A stretch of 64,000 nt of DNA, taken from Bacteroidota bacterium. Lineage in GTDB: Bacteria; Bacteroidota; Bacteroidia; Bacteroidales; Cfx3-03. Within the stretch, counting starts at the first letter, position 1. Each line of letters begins with the position of its first letter. The DNA is taken from positions 1,631,375 through 1,695,374 of the forward strand of contig JACAUB010000001.1 in NCBI GenBank assembly GCA_013390605.1, in the 5' to 3' direction. The translations under genes were made by a program, and so were the position numbers. This document shows positions 1-7,848 of the stretch, one piece after another. The notes under the pieces are model-generated. The model saw nothing but the letters and a program-made list of their open reading frames with translations, ran no database searches and had not been told where the DNA came from.

Positions 1-341
1 ATTCCTGTTATATCAATATAGTGCTCGTCAATAGATGCTTTTTCGTATAAAGGTGACTCTTCTTCTATTATCTCTGTTACTAAATGAGAATATTTACTAT
101 ACAATCCCATGTTCCCTTTAACAATGATAGCGCTAGGACAGAGAATTTTGGCTCTGGTCATTGGCATGGCTGAATGAATCCCAAATTTGCGTGCTTCATA
201 ACTACAGCTTGCAACTACTGCTCTATCTGAGTAGCCACCTATTACGACTGGTAATCCTTTTAGCGTGCTATTTTGTAGTCGTTCCACTTCCACAAAAAAG
301 CTATCTAAATCAAAATGTACAATAGTTCTTTCACTACTCAT
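1..341 (-). CDS. dinB: DNA polymerase IV (Y-family), 3' part outside window
   Basis: Translesion DNA polymerase that extends past damaged template bases in the cytoplasm. The 113 visible residues are the N-terminal catalytic part: the metal-binding motif HFDLDSFFVEVERL lies at residues 9-22, the SYEARKFGIHSAMP block follows, and the SIDEHYID motif with the catalytic Asp-Glu pair is near the window edge. The start ATG at 341 is the only sensible one, because the Y-family motif begins within ten codons of it. The gene runs off the left edge, so the little-finger domain is not visible. A terminator-like hairpin at 430-461 separates it from the small gene upstream on the same strand, so it is probably transcribed on its own. 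The family call is firm; chromosomal DinB versus an UmuC-like paralog cannot be fully settled from the N-terminus. Confidence 0.93.
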   Translation of the reverse strand, partial: MSSERTIVHFDLDSFFVEVERLQNSTLKGLPVVIGGYSDRAVVASCSYEARKFGIHSAMPMTRAKILCPSAIIVKGNMGLYSKYSHLVTEIIEEESPLYEKASIDEHYIDITG

Positions 342-429
342 TATCAATACCTATTGACTATTATCAACAATAACAAATAAGGATGCAATATAAATACATT
401 ATTTGAAAAATAGTTTATTCTTTGGGGGC

Positions 430-461
430 AAAAAAAGCAGGGTAACCTCACGGCCCCTGCT
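430..461 (-). terminator. Rho-independent terminator after the 64-aa gene
   Basis: On the minus strand a 7-bp stem (AGCAGGG paired with CCCTGCT, arms at 455-461 and 436-442) is followed directly by seven T. It lies about 70 bp past the stop codon of the small gene at 530-724 and upstream of dinB, so it supports that the small gene is transcribed and ends here. Confidence 0.7.
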
Positions 462-529
462 AAAAAGGAGACTGATCGAAATCAGTGTTGTTTATGTGTT
501 GAAATTATACGAATTTTCTTTGATAAGAA

Positions 530-724
530 TTACACATGGTTTTTAAAGGCTCTACGGATTTCTTTTCCATATTTTCTCCCATAAGAGTTTCTACACCATT
601 CATGTAGATGACGACTTTCTTCGGGATTACTTCCCATTAATAGAACCAGCTTTTTTAGCTCACTGGCAAAAAGATCCTTGTTAAAACTGTAACGGACCAG
701 TATGGATTTTGAAATTTCTAGCAT
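530..724 (-). CDS. Small hypothetical protein, 64 aa
   Basis: I do not recognise this protein. It is basic (many Lys and Arg, especially in the C-terminal third, GRKYGKEIRRAFKN), has no signal peptide or membrane segment, and looks mostly helical. It begins with ATG at 724, and a good intrinsic terminator lies about 70 bp downstream on the same strand, which favours a real gene over a chance reading frame. It sits alone between dinB and the PorP/SprF gene, all on the minus strand. The basic C-terminus would fit nucleic-acid binding, but that is only an inference from composition. Confidence 0.5.
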   Translation of the reverse strand: MLEISKSILVRYSFNKDLFASELKKLVLLMGSNPEESRHLHEWCRNSYGRKYGKEIRRAFKNHV

Positions 725-952
725 GACTAAAGGTTTTAGAGATTAAACATATTGTTTTCATAATATCTTTCTCTAAAATCCTGCCAATATCGATGTTTTT
801 AAATAAAAATTATTAATGTTAAAAATGAGATAGTTGGGCTATGATTTTTTGCAGTTTCTCATTAAAAAAGAAGTTAATTGAGGATTGTTTCCCCAACTTG
901 TGAAAACACTTATGTGACGGATCTACAAATTGAAACGATGGGATACGTCGTA

Positions 953-2020
953 TTAGAAATAGAAGCTACAGGGGTCTTTGGGGTGATGTAATGAGGGTAG
1001 ATGAAGTATGAGCGAAACCTCATTGGAGATATTTTTATTTACACTAGCAGAACGTACTAGTAAATTGAAACTATAGTTAATCTGTAATGATGAAAAAGCC
1101 TTTTCATGCAGTTTAAATTCGGTACCTATCAGCATTAGCACCTCAGTTGACTGCAATAGTTCGTTTTGATCGTGCCGCACAAATCCGGCCATATTAAAAG
1201 TCTTGTACTTGAAATTTATTCCTGTAATATAGTTTCGCATACTTGATTGTTTTTCAAGTAAAATAACAGGTTGAATACTTGCATCGTCAAATCCATAACT
1301 CTTTAAAACATGGCTGTATCTTAGCATTAGCGAGTATTTAGAAGGAAGTTTGGCTGTTACTCCGGTAAATGATTGATTCGGTTGTGGTACATGCTGAACT
1401 GAGAATCCAAAATCGAAGACATCGTCTTTAACATAACTCTGATCTGTTGGATCTGTTTCATACCGACCGAATATTCCGATAGAAAAGTCAAAAAAATTGA
1501 TTCGTTGTAAACCATCCGTTCGTGATAATTGAGCAAGTGTTGCTTTTGATGCATCAAATCCATAAACAGGACTTAACTGATCAAAAAACTCTAATTGGCT
1601 AAAGTCGATTGATTTTTGATAGAATGTAGGTGTGATTCCTACTTGTACCTTTAATTTTTCTGTTAATATAACCCTTGAAGAGATAGGAATTCCAATAGCA
1701 GTTGTACTATAATTGCCCTCACCTTCCTGATTTCGGGTTACATATAATCCAATGCCTCCCATTCCCTTTAAACCTGCATCGTGCAGTGATTGATCAGCTC
1801 CAAAAGCGATAGTCTCAAATTTTGAGGGCATATACATTAACGCTCTTCTGTAATTAAGCGAAACGAGAAATCCCTGATCTATACCCACGGCAGCCGGGTT
1901 ATAGTATATCGGGTTTTGCATAAAATGAGAAAAGGAAACATCCTGACTAAAACCATTCAATATTATAATGTTCAGTATCAGAAATAATGAAATTCTCAGT
2001 TTTATATAGTGGTGTTTCAT
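953..2020 (-). CDS. PorP/SprF family T9SS outer-membrane protein
   Basis: Predicted outer-membrane beta-barrel of the PorP/SprF family, which works with the type IX secretion system and is often encoded next to the surface protein it helps to place. The 355-aa product has a signal peptide (hydrophobic stretch about residues 8-24, cleavage after NGFSQ). The family hallmark SFSHFMQNPIYYNPAAVG follows at once, and the rest alternates aromatic and polar residues as in a barrel. The gene starts 6 bp after the stop codon of the CHU_C-tailed protein upstream (2027-4339), so the two form an operon. That pairing is common in Bacteroidota and suggests this protein serves the upstream substrate. The family also contains barrels with no proven secretion role. 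Confidence 0.88.
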   Translation of the reverse strand: MKHHYIKLRISLFLILNIIILNGFSQDVSFSHFMQNPIYYNPAAVGIDQGFLVSLNYRRALMYMPSKFETIAFGADQSLHDAGLKGMGGIGLYVTRNQEGEGNYSTTAIGIPISSRVILTEKLKVQVGITPTFYQKSIDFSQLEFFDQLSPVYGFDASKATLAQLSRTDGLQRINFFDFSIGIFGRYETDPTDQSYVKDDVFDFGFSVQHVPQPNQSFTGVTAKLPSKYSLMLRYSHVLKSYGFDDASIQPVILLEKQSSMRNYITGINFKYKTFNMAGFVRHDQNELLQSTEVLMLIGTEFKLHEKAFSSLQINYSFNLLVRSASVNKNISNEVSLILHLPSLHHPKDPCSFYF

Positions 2021-2026
2021 AATTCG

Positions 2027-4339
2027 TTAACGTAGTAAAATGAAGGATCCTTCAGTATGAAATTTTCCAAAATGGTCTTTTTTTCCCTTCCATGAAGTCC
2101 CATCAATAAAAATAGCTTTTACACGCCAGATATAATCTTGTGAGGGAAGCTTCTTTCCTTTTCTATCGCATCCGTCCCATCCATCTACAGGGCACGTATT
2201 ATCAAGTTTTGTTGACTCCCAAATTAGATTTCCCCAAAGATCCCAGATTCCAATATGATAGGTAAGTAAACCAATAGCTTTTGGTTTAAAGGTATTAACT
2301 TCTGGATGTGGACTATCGGGCTCAAACGCATTGGGCATCGAAAGTCCTTTTAAAACAACACGATGGAGTATCGAGGTGGTATCAGGACAACCATATTTGT
2401 TGTTTGCTGTTAAATAGACCCGAAAGTATCCATTCGCATCATATTGAACCATAACAGAGTCTGGATTCATACTTCTGGTTCCATCAGGTAGTTTCCATTC
2501 TATGTTTGAGAAATTTGATGAATTATTGTAATACATAACAGAATCGGGCATTCCTTGAAAGTCCTTCAATGCTATTTTCGCCGTAGGAATAGGATTAACT
2601 TTTATATAAATTTTAGCAGAATCAGTATATAGTCCAATTGTTGCTCTCACTTTTACAAAATACAGTCCCGGGTTATTTAGTTTAGCAGTGACCAAAATTT
2701 TATCAGTACTCGAAAGTGTTATTTCGGGTGATGAGCTCCATTCAAACTTTGTTAAAGGATTATCACTCTCAAATTTAATGATTGTTGAATCTATTGAAAT
2801 TGTATTTTTTAAACAAGCTGTAACCGTATCTTGTATAACCTCAATGAATGGAATCATAAGAGGGGAACAAAAAGGTTCTGAAGGATGACTTTCGCCGCCG
2901 GCAGCAAAGATGGCAGTTACAATGTAGCAATAATTAAAACCGGTTATTAGTCCATGTCCATTGTTAGAATCAAAAAAAGAGACCGTTGATGCACCACTAA
3001 CAGTGCCGGCTAAGGTAAACCCGAAATTAGCGGGTACACCTTGGGTACACTTATCGGCTGTAATTGTTGGGGTATCTGTCTTGCGCCAAATATTATAACC
3101 TATAACCTGAGGATAAGGAGATTTGTCCCATTTGACTTTAAATCCATTTAAATAGGTTAGAGAACTGACGTTTTTAACAGAGGGAGCAATAACTGTAATG
3201 AAATTGGATGATACATCTGATAGATGCGACCCATTATGACTGTCTTCAACTTTATAATATACCTGATATGGGTTTTTTTGAATATGATCGTAAGTTGTAG
3301 TCCATCTAAATGTGCCGGATGTAGAACCAACATTATTGCTGGTTCCATCTGGTGTATAAGTAGCTGGACTCGGCGTAAGGTCGTAAGGTAAGCCTGTTGT
3401 TGTAAAGGTTAAAGTGTCTTTATTTGAATCAGAGCTAGTTATTTTATATATTAATGTTTGTCCAACTTCTACACAAGTGTCGGGTATCGGATCAATTACT
3501 GGTGGTGCATTTAAACATGGAGCAATTGTAATTTGCATATCGCGAGATACATATCCAATTAATACACCATCTCTCCATTTCTCAATCCGAAAAGATATAT
3601 TGTATTCGCCCTGCATCGTAGGTTTATCCCATGTTATTACACCAGTTTTAGGATTCATCGAAAACTGTGTTCTACCCGAAGCGTCTAATTCATTTGGATA
3701 TTTATAGCCCGCAATATCAATTCCACCAGGATAATCAGCAATCAAAGTTGTTTTACATCTGATTAATTCAAACTTCAGAAGATCTCCATCAGGATCTATC
3801 GCGCCGGGATTAATTTTATAAGTAGCATCAATACAGCCATCGCCTATAGGAGGGAGCGAAAGCTGTGGCGAAGTCATGGGCTTTAGTGAAGAACTTACTG
3901 TAAGCATTGATTCTACATACATTGGAAGATTACCCGTAGGCATATTTACAATGCCTAAATCTCTGGCCGAAGGTGATATTGAAAGGATATAACTTCCATC
4001 TTTTGGAAAAGTATGGGTTGTTGTATAAATGTTTTTTCTGATTAATGGAGTTATTAATTCACCTAAATGAGCACACCATTGACCAAAAGAATTAGTTCCC
4101 GATATGCCATTAATTCGTTGTATTGTTAAAACTCCCGTACCATCGCCAGGTTGAAGTTTTACCGAAACGAGATCAGTTTGAGCCGTTTTAGAAGCATTGG
4201 TATAAACTATTACTGTTATTTCATAGGTGTTGGGTTGTCCGGGAACTGGTTTATATGATATTTCTCCAGATCGTAAATGCGATGCAAAACCCGAAAGAGG
4301 AAGTATTATCAATAAAATGTAGATGTATTTTAGAAACAT
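2027..4339 (-). CDS. T9SS type B sorted surface protein (CHU_C tail)
   Basis: Large exported adhesin-like protein carried by the type IX secretion system. From the ATG at 4339 it has 770 residues. I prefer this start to one 33 bp upstream because MFLKYIYILLIILPLSGFAS is a clean signal peptide. The body holds Ig/cadherin-like repeats (DPDGDLLKFELIR, DSNKDTLTFTTTG), a fibronectin type III-like stretch (VKWDKSPYPQVIGYNIWRK) and a PKD-like segment. The last about 95 residues form the gliding-motility-associated C-terminal domain (NAFEPDSP, then YHIGIWDLWGNLIWES, GWDG and GKKLPSQDYIW), which is the type B secretion signal. It is co-transcribed with the PorP/SprF gene just downstream. The ligand is unknown. 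Confidence 0.87.
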   Translation of the reverse strand: MFLKYIYILLIILPLSGFASHLRSGEISYKPVPGQPNTYEITVIVYTNASKTAQTDLVSVKLQPGDGTGVLTIQRINGISGTNSFGQWCAHLGELITPLIRKNIYTTTHTFPKDGSYILSISPSARDLGIVNMPTGNLPMYVESMLTVSSSLKPMTSPQLSLPPIGDGCIDATYKINPGAIDPDGDLLKFELIRCKTTLIADYPGGIDIAGYKYPNELDASGRTQFSMNPKTGVITWDKPTMQGEYNISFRIEKWRDGVLIGYVSRDMQITIAPCLNAPPVIDPIPDTCVEVGQTLIYKITSSDSNKDTLTFTTTGLPYDLTPSPATYTPDGTSNNVGSTSGTFRWTTTYDHIQKNPYQVYYKVEDSHNGSHLSDVSSNFITVIAPSVKNVSSLTYLNGFKVKWDKSPYPQVIGYNIWRKTDTPTITADKCTQGVPANFGFTLAGTVSGASTVSFFDSNNGHGLITGFNYCYIVTAIFAAGGESHPSEPFCSPLMIPFIEVIQDTVTACLKNTISIDSTIIKFESDNPLTKFEWSSSPEITLSSTDKILVTAKLNNPGLYFVKVRATIGLYTDSAKIYIKVNPIPTAKIALKDFQGMPDSVMYYNNSSNFSNIEWKLPDGTRSMNPDSVMVQYDANGYFRVYLTANNKYGCPDTTSILHRVVLKGLSMPNAFEPDSPHPEVNTFKPKAIGLLTYHIGIWDLWGNLIWESTKLDNTCPVDGWDGCDRKGKKLPSQDYIWRVKAIFIDGTSWKGKKDHFGKFHTEGSFILLR

Positions 4340-4423
4340 CGGGTTGTGGATTGGATAATACAAATATAACATGCTCTTTAATAACTTTCAAATAAAGTTT
4401 TAATTTCTTAATTACCTGATGGC

Positions 4424-4454
4424 TTGATTAATTAAAATATATTATCTAATTTTG
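4424..4454 (+). promoter_or_regulatory. Bacteroidota-type promoter of rpsA
   Basis: TTG at 4424-4426, a 20-bp spacer, then TAATTTTG at 4447-4454, matching the known Bacteroidota -33/-7 consensus (TTG / TAnnTTTG). Transcription would start near 4461, leaving a leader of about 110 nt before the rpsA ATG. Confidence 0.75.
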
Positions 4455-4573
4455 CACGCTCAATTTGGGTATGATAAAAAGAGGACTTACGACTCGTGAT
4501 TATTATATCTGAAGATAACAAAAGAAGTATAACCCGAGTGATCGTAAGCACTTTGCAAAATCAAATCAACTTA

Positions 4574-6538
4574 ATGTCAATCGACGAAACAAACATGGAG
4601 ACTCCTGAAGCTCAGGAAACTCCTGAAATTCAAGAAGCATCTGTTGAAGTTATAGCTGAGACTCCTGAAGTTCAGGAATCTGTTGCTGAAACTCAAGTAG
4701 AAACTCCAGAAGTTCAAGAACCTATTACTTTAGAAATCGTTGCACCAGCAGAATTTGATTGGTCTTCACTTGGTAAAAAAGGAAGCAATTATTCAAAATC
4801 TGATCGTGAAAAACTTGAAAACTTATATGATAAAACGTTAAGTTCTATCGTTGAGCACGAAGTTATTGACGGTTCTGTAGTTACAATGAACAACCGTGAG
4901 GTTGTTGTAAACATCGGTTTCAAATCTGATGGTGTTATCCCTCTTTCAGAACTTAGGTACAATCCTAATTTGAAAATTGGTGATAAAATAGAAGTTTATG
5001 TAGAAAGTCAGGAAGATCTTAACGGTCAGCTTATCCTTTCTCATAAAAAAGCGCGTACTCTACGTGCTTGGGAGCGTGTTAATACCGCATACGACAAACA
5101 AGAAGTTGTTACCGGTTATGTTAAATGCCGTACTAAAGGTGGTCTCATTGTTGATATCTTCGGTATTGAAGCATTCCTCCCAGGTTCACAGATTGATGTT
5201 AAGCCAATCCGCGACTACGATATCTTTGTTGATAAAGTTATGGAATTCAAGATTGTTAAGATCAACCACGAGTATAAAAACGTTGTTGTATCTCACAAGG
5301 CTCTTATTGAAGACGAACTTGAACAACAAAAAGCTGAAATCATTGCTAAACTTGAAAAAGGACAGATCCTTGAAGGAACTGTTAAAAACATTACTTCATA
5401 TGGAGTATTTGTTGACCTTGGTGGTGTTGACGGTTTAATCCATATTACTGACCTTTCATGGGGTCGTATTAATCATCCTGAAGAGATTGTTCAACTTGAT
5501 CAGAAGATCAAAGTTGTTATCCTCGACTTTGATGATAACAAAAAACGTATTGCTCTTGGTCTGAAACAACTTACAGCTCATCCATGGGATGCACTCGACA
5601 CTAACCTTAAAGTTGGTGATACAGTTAAAGGCCGCGTAGTTGTTATTGCAGATTATGGCGCATTTATTGAAATCGCTCCTGGCGTTGAAGGTTTAATCCA
5701 CGTATCAGAAATGTCATGGAGTCAACACTTACGTTCAGCTCAAGACTTCCTGAAAGTTGGTGATGAAGTAGAAGGTGTTATCCTTACTCTTGATCGCGAC
5801 GATCGTAAGATGTCTCTTGGTATCAAACAACTTATTCCAGATCCATGGGCGGATATCAAAGAAAAATATCCTATCAACTCACGTCATAAAGCAGTTGTTC
5901 GCAACTTTACCAACTTCGGTATCTTTGTTGAATTAGAAGAAGGTGTTGATGGTTTAATCCACATCAGCGATTTAAGCTGGTCGAAGAAAATCAAGCATCC
6001 AGCTGAATTTACCAAAATTGGTGAAGAAATAGATGTAGTTGTTCTTGATGTTGATACTGACAATCGCCGTTTAAGCCTTGGTCACAAACAACTTGAAGAA
6101 AATCCTTGGGATGTATTCGAAACTATCTTTACTGTAGGTTCTGTTCATAAAGGAACCATTACCAATGTTACAGATAAGGGTGGTATCATTACCCTTCCTT
6201 ATGGTGTAGAAGGTTTTGCTCCAACACGTCATCTACAAAAAGAAGATAATTCAACAGCAAAAGCTGAAGAAACACTTGACTTTAAAGTAATCGAATTTTC
6301 TAAAGAAAACAAGAAAATCCTCGTTTCACATAGTCGTTTGTTTCAGGAAGCTGTAGCTGCTGAAAAAGCCAAAGAAACAGCTCAAAAGGATGCTGCTGAA
6401 CAAGCTACTAAACGTACCGTGAAGAAACTAAAGGATAACCTTGAGCGTTCAACACTTGGTGATTTAGAAGCGTTGATTAACCTTAAATCTGATATGGAAA
6501 AATCAGAAAAGGAAGCTGAAAAGAAAAAAGAAGACTAA
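4574..6538 (+). CDS. rpsA: 30S ribosomal protein S1
   Basis: RNA-binding ribosomal protein that helps load mRNA on the 30S subunit. The product has 654 residues with six S1 (OB-fold) domains at about 94-159, 170-245, 262-332, 346-419, 432-505 and 518-585; domains 3-5 carry the classic VKNITSYGVFVDL...DGLIHITDLSW pattern. The C-terminus is a Lys/Glu-rich tail. I chose ATG 4574 (MSIDETN); a longer frame opens with GTG at 4496, and ATG 4595 is also possible. The first about 50 residues repeat the motif ETPE(V/I/A)QE four times, an acidic low-complexity extension longer than is usual for Bacteroidota S1. A Bacteroidota promoter lies upstream and a strong terminator downstream, so it is monocistronic. 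Confidence 0.97.
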   Translation: MSIDETNMETPEAQETPEIQEASVEVIAETPEVQESVAETQVETPEVQEPITLEIVAPAEFDWSSLGKKGSNYSKSDREKLENLYDKTLSSIVEHEVIDGSVVTMNNREVVVNIGFKSDGVIPLSELRYNPNLKIGDKIEVYVESQEDLNGQLILSHKKARTLRAWERVNTAYDKQEVVTGYVKCRTKGGLIVDIFGIEAFLPGSQIDVKPIRDYDIFVDKVMEFKIVKINHEYKNVVVSHKALIEDELEQQKAEIIAKLEKGQILEGTVKNITSYGVFVDLGGVDGLIHITDLSWGRINHPEEIVQLDQKIKVVILDFDDNKKRIALGLKQLTAHPWDALDTNLKVGDTVKGRVVVIADYGAFIEIAPGVEGLIHVSEMSWSQHLRSAQDFLKVGDEVEGVILTLDRDDRKMSLGIKQLIPDPWADIKEKYPINSRHKAVVRNFTNFGIFVELEEGVDGLIHISDLSWSKKIKHPAEFTKIGEEIDVVVLDVDTDNRRLSLGHKQLEENPWDVFETIFTVGSVHKGTITNVTDKGGIITLPYGVEGFAPTRHLQKEDNSTAKAEETLDFKVIEFSKENKKILVSHSRLFQEAVAAEKAKETAQKDAAEQATKRTVKKLKDNLERSTLGDLEALINLKSDMEKSEKEAEKKKED

Positions 6539-6558
6539 TTCTTTTCTTCAATATAATT

Positions 6559-6595
6559 AACGGGCCCTCCCTATAAAGGAGGGCTCGTTGCTTTT
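6559..6595 (+). terminator. rpsA terminator
   Basis: A 12-bp stem (AACGGGCCCTCC with GGAGGGCTCGTT, one G-T pair), a 7-nt loop, and a short TTTT run, 20 bp after the rpsA stop codon. Confidence 0.85.
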
Positions 6596-6769
6596 AAATC
6601 ATGATCGAAATAACAAACATCCAGGGATCGTTAGGATTTGCTATCGTAATATCTTATCAAATGCTCACCTCTGTGGCAAATTTATCAGGACGTCACTTTA
6701 TAGGTTATGAGAGTCATCTGATAATATTCCCTAGTAAAGGATAATATACCCTATACTGTATAACATAAA

Positions 6770-6801
6770 TTGGTTTAGGTCGCTTCTATTTTTTATCTTT
6801 G
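6770..6801 (+). promoter_or_regulatory. Bacteroidota-type promoter of rnz
   Basis: TTGG at 6770-6773, a 20-bp spacer, and TATCTTTG at 6794-6801, 17 bp before the rnz ATG. The match to TAnnTTTG is exact; the short distance implies a very short 5' leader. Confidence 0.7.
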
Positions 6802-6818
6802 AAAAAAAGAAACATTAT

Positions 6819-7757
6819 ATGGGTTTTTCAATTACCATATTAGGTTGTAGTTCGGCAATTCCTACTGTTGATAGAAATCCTTCAGGACAGGTAATAAATT
6901 TTAAAGATCGATTATATCTGATTGATTGTGCAGAGGGAACACAGCTTCAGTTAAGAAAGTATATGTCTAGAATTCAACGATTGCAATCTATATTTATAAG
7001 TCATCTTCATGGTGATCATTTTTTTGGGTTAGTGGGACTGATCTCTACACTTAGTTTATTAGGGAGAAAAAAAGAATTGCATGTTTATGGACCGGAAGGA
7101 CTTGAAGAGATTGTTCTGCTTCAATTAACCTATTCTCAAACCCAGTTAGTGTATCCTTTATTTTTTCACAGAACTACGCCGGGAGTCTCTGAAGTGATTT
7201 GTGATGAGGATGATTTTGAAGTAATTGCTTTTCCGCTGGATCATCGTATACCTACACATGGATTTTTATTTAGAGAAAAAAGAGTACTCCCAAAGATTAG
7301 GAAGGAGGTTGTTTTCAGCGAAGCAATTCCTTATACTGAATACCAACGCATAAAGGAGGGCGATGATTATATAATGGAAGATGGAACGATACTTCCACAT
7401 GAAGCATTGACGATACCTGCTTCTCCGCCCAGATCTTATGCTTATTGCTCGGATACGCGTTATACTGAAACTATCATCCCATTCATCAAAGAGGTAGATC
7501 TACTCTATCATGAAACGACATTTTTAAAAGATTTGACAGAGCAAGCTGATCTTAAATTTCATTCTACTGCTGAGCAAGCTGCTACCATTGCAAAACTTGC
7601 TGAAGTGAAAAAATTATTAATTGGTCACTATTCAGCGCGATATGATGAACCTGAAAAACTATTAGATGAGGCTATTCCGGTATTCAAAGAAACTTATCTC
7701 TCTTATGATGGATTAACCATTCATATAGAGAAAGAAAAAACGGATGGCATTGAGTAG
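6819..7757 (+). CDS. rnz: Ribonuclease Z
   Basis: Zinc endonuclease that removes the 3' trailer of tRNA precursors. The 312-aa length fits the short bacterial RNase Z form. The metallo-beta-lactamase zinc motif SHLHGDHFFG has its ligands at H62, H64, D66 and H67. Further metal-site motifs are LDHRIPTHGF, the CSDTRY aspartate and HSTAEQAA, with GHYSARY near the C-terminus. The start ATG directly opens the first beta strand (MGFSITILGCSSAIP). It has its own promoter and ends in a 23-bp hairpin that also faces the convergent LruC gene. MBL-fold relatives such as arylsulfatases lack this exact motif set, so the call is firm. Confidence 0.96.
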   Translation: MGFSITILGCSSAIPTVDRNPSGQVINFKDRLYLIDCAEGTQLQLRKYMSRIQRLQSIFISHLHGDHFFGLVGLISTLSLLGRKKELHVYGPEGLEEIVLLQLTYSQTQLVYPLFFHRTTPGVSEVICDEDDFEVIAFPLDHRIPTHGFLFREKRVLPKIRKEVVFSEAIPYTEYQRIKEGDDYIMEDGTILPHEALTIPASPPRSYAYCSDTRYTETIIPFIKEVDLLYHETTFLKDLTEQADLKFHSTAEQAATIAKLAEVKKLLIGHYSARYDEPEKLLDEAIPVFKETYLSYDGLTIHIEKEKTDGIE

Positions 7758-7768
7758 TTTTGTAGCAT

Positions 7769-7819
7769 ACATAAAAGAGAAAGGCGATCAACTGAATTGA
7801 TCGCTTTTCTCTTTTATGT
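7769..7819. terminator. Bidirectional terminator between rnz and LruC gene
   Basis: Two 23-nt arms (7769-7791 and 7797-7819) pair throughout with one G-T wobble around a 5-nt loop. The outer stem is A-rich on one side and T-rich on the other, so it can stop transcripts from both converging genes. Confidence 0.85.
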
Positions 7820-7848
7820 CTTAATCTCAAATATTTGATACGATTGGG

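Noticed and set aside
4496..4573. Longer rpsA starting at GTG 4496
   Set aside because: The extra 26 residues match nothing in S1, and ATG codons at 4574 and 4595 are better starts.
5064..5438. Open frame inside rpsA on the same strand
   Set aside because: It is an off-frame shadow of the S1 gene with Leu/Ser-rich low-complexity translation.
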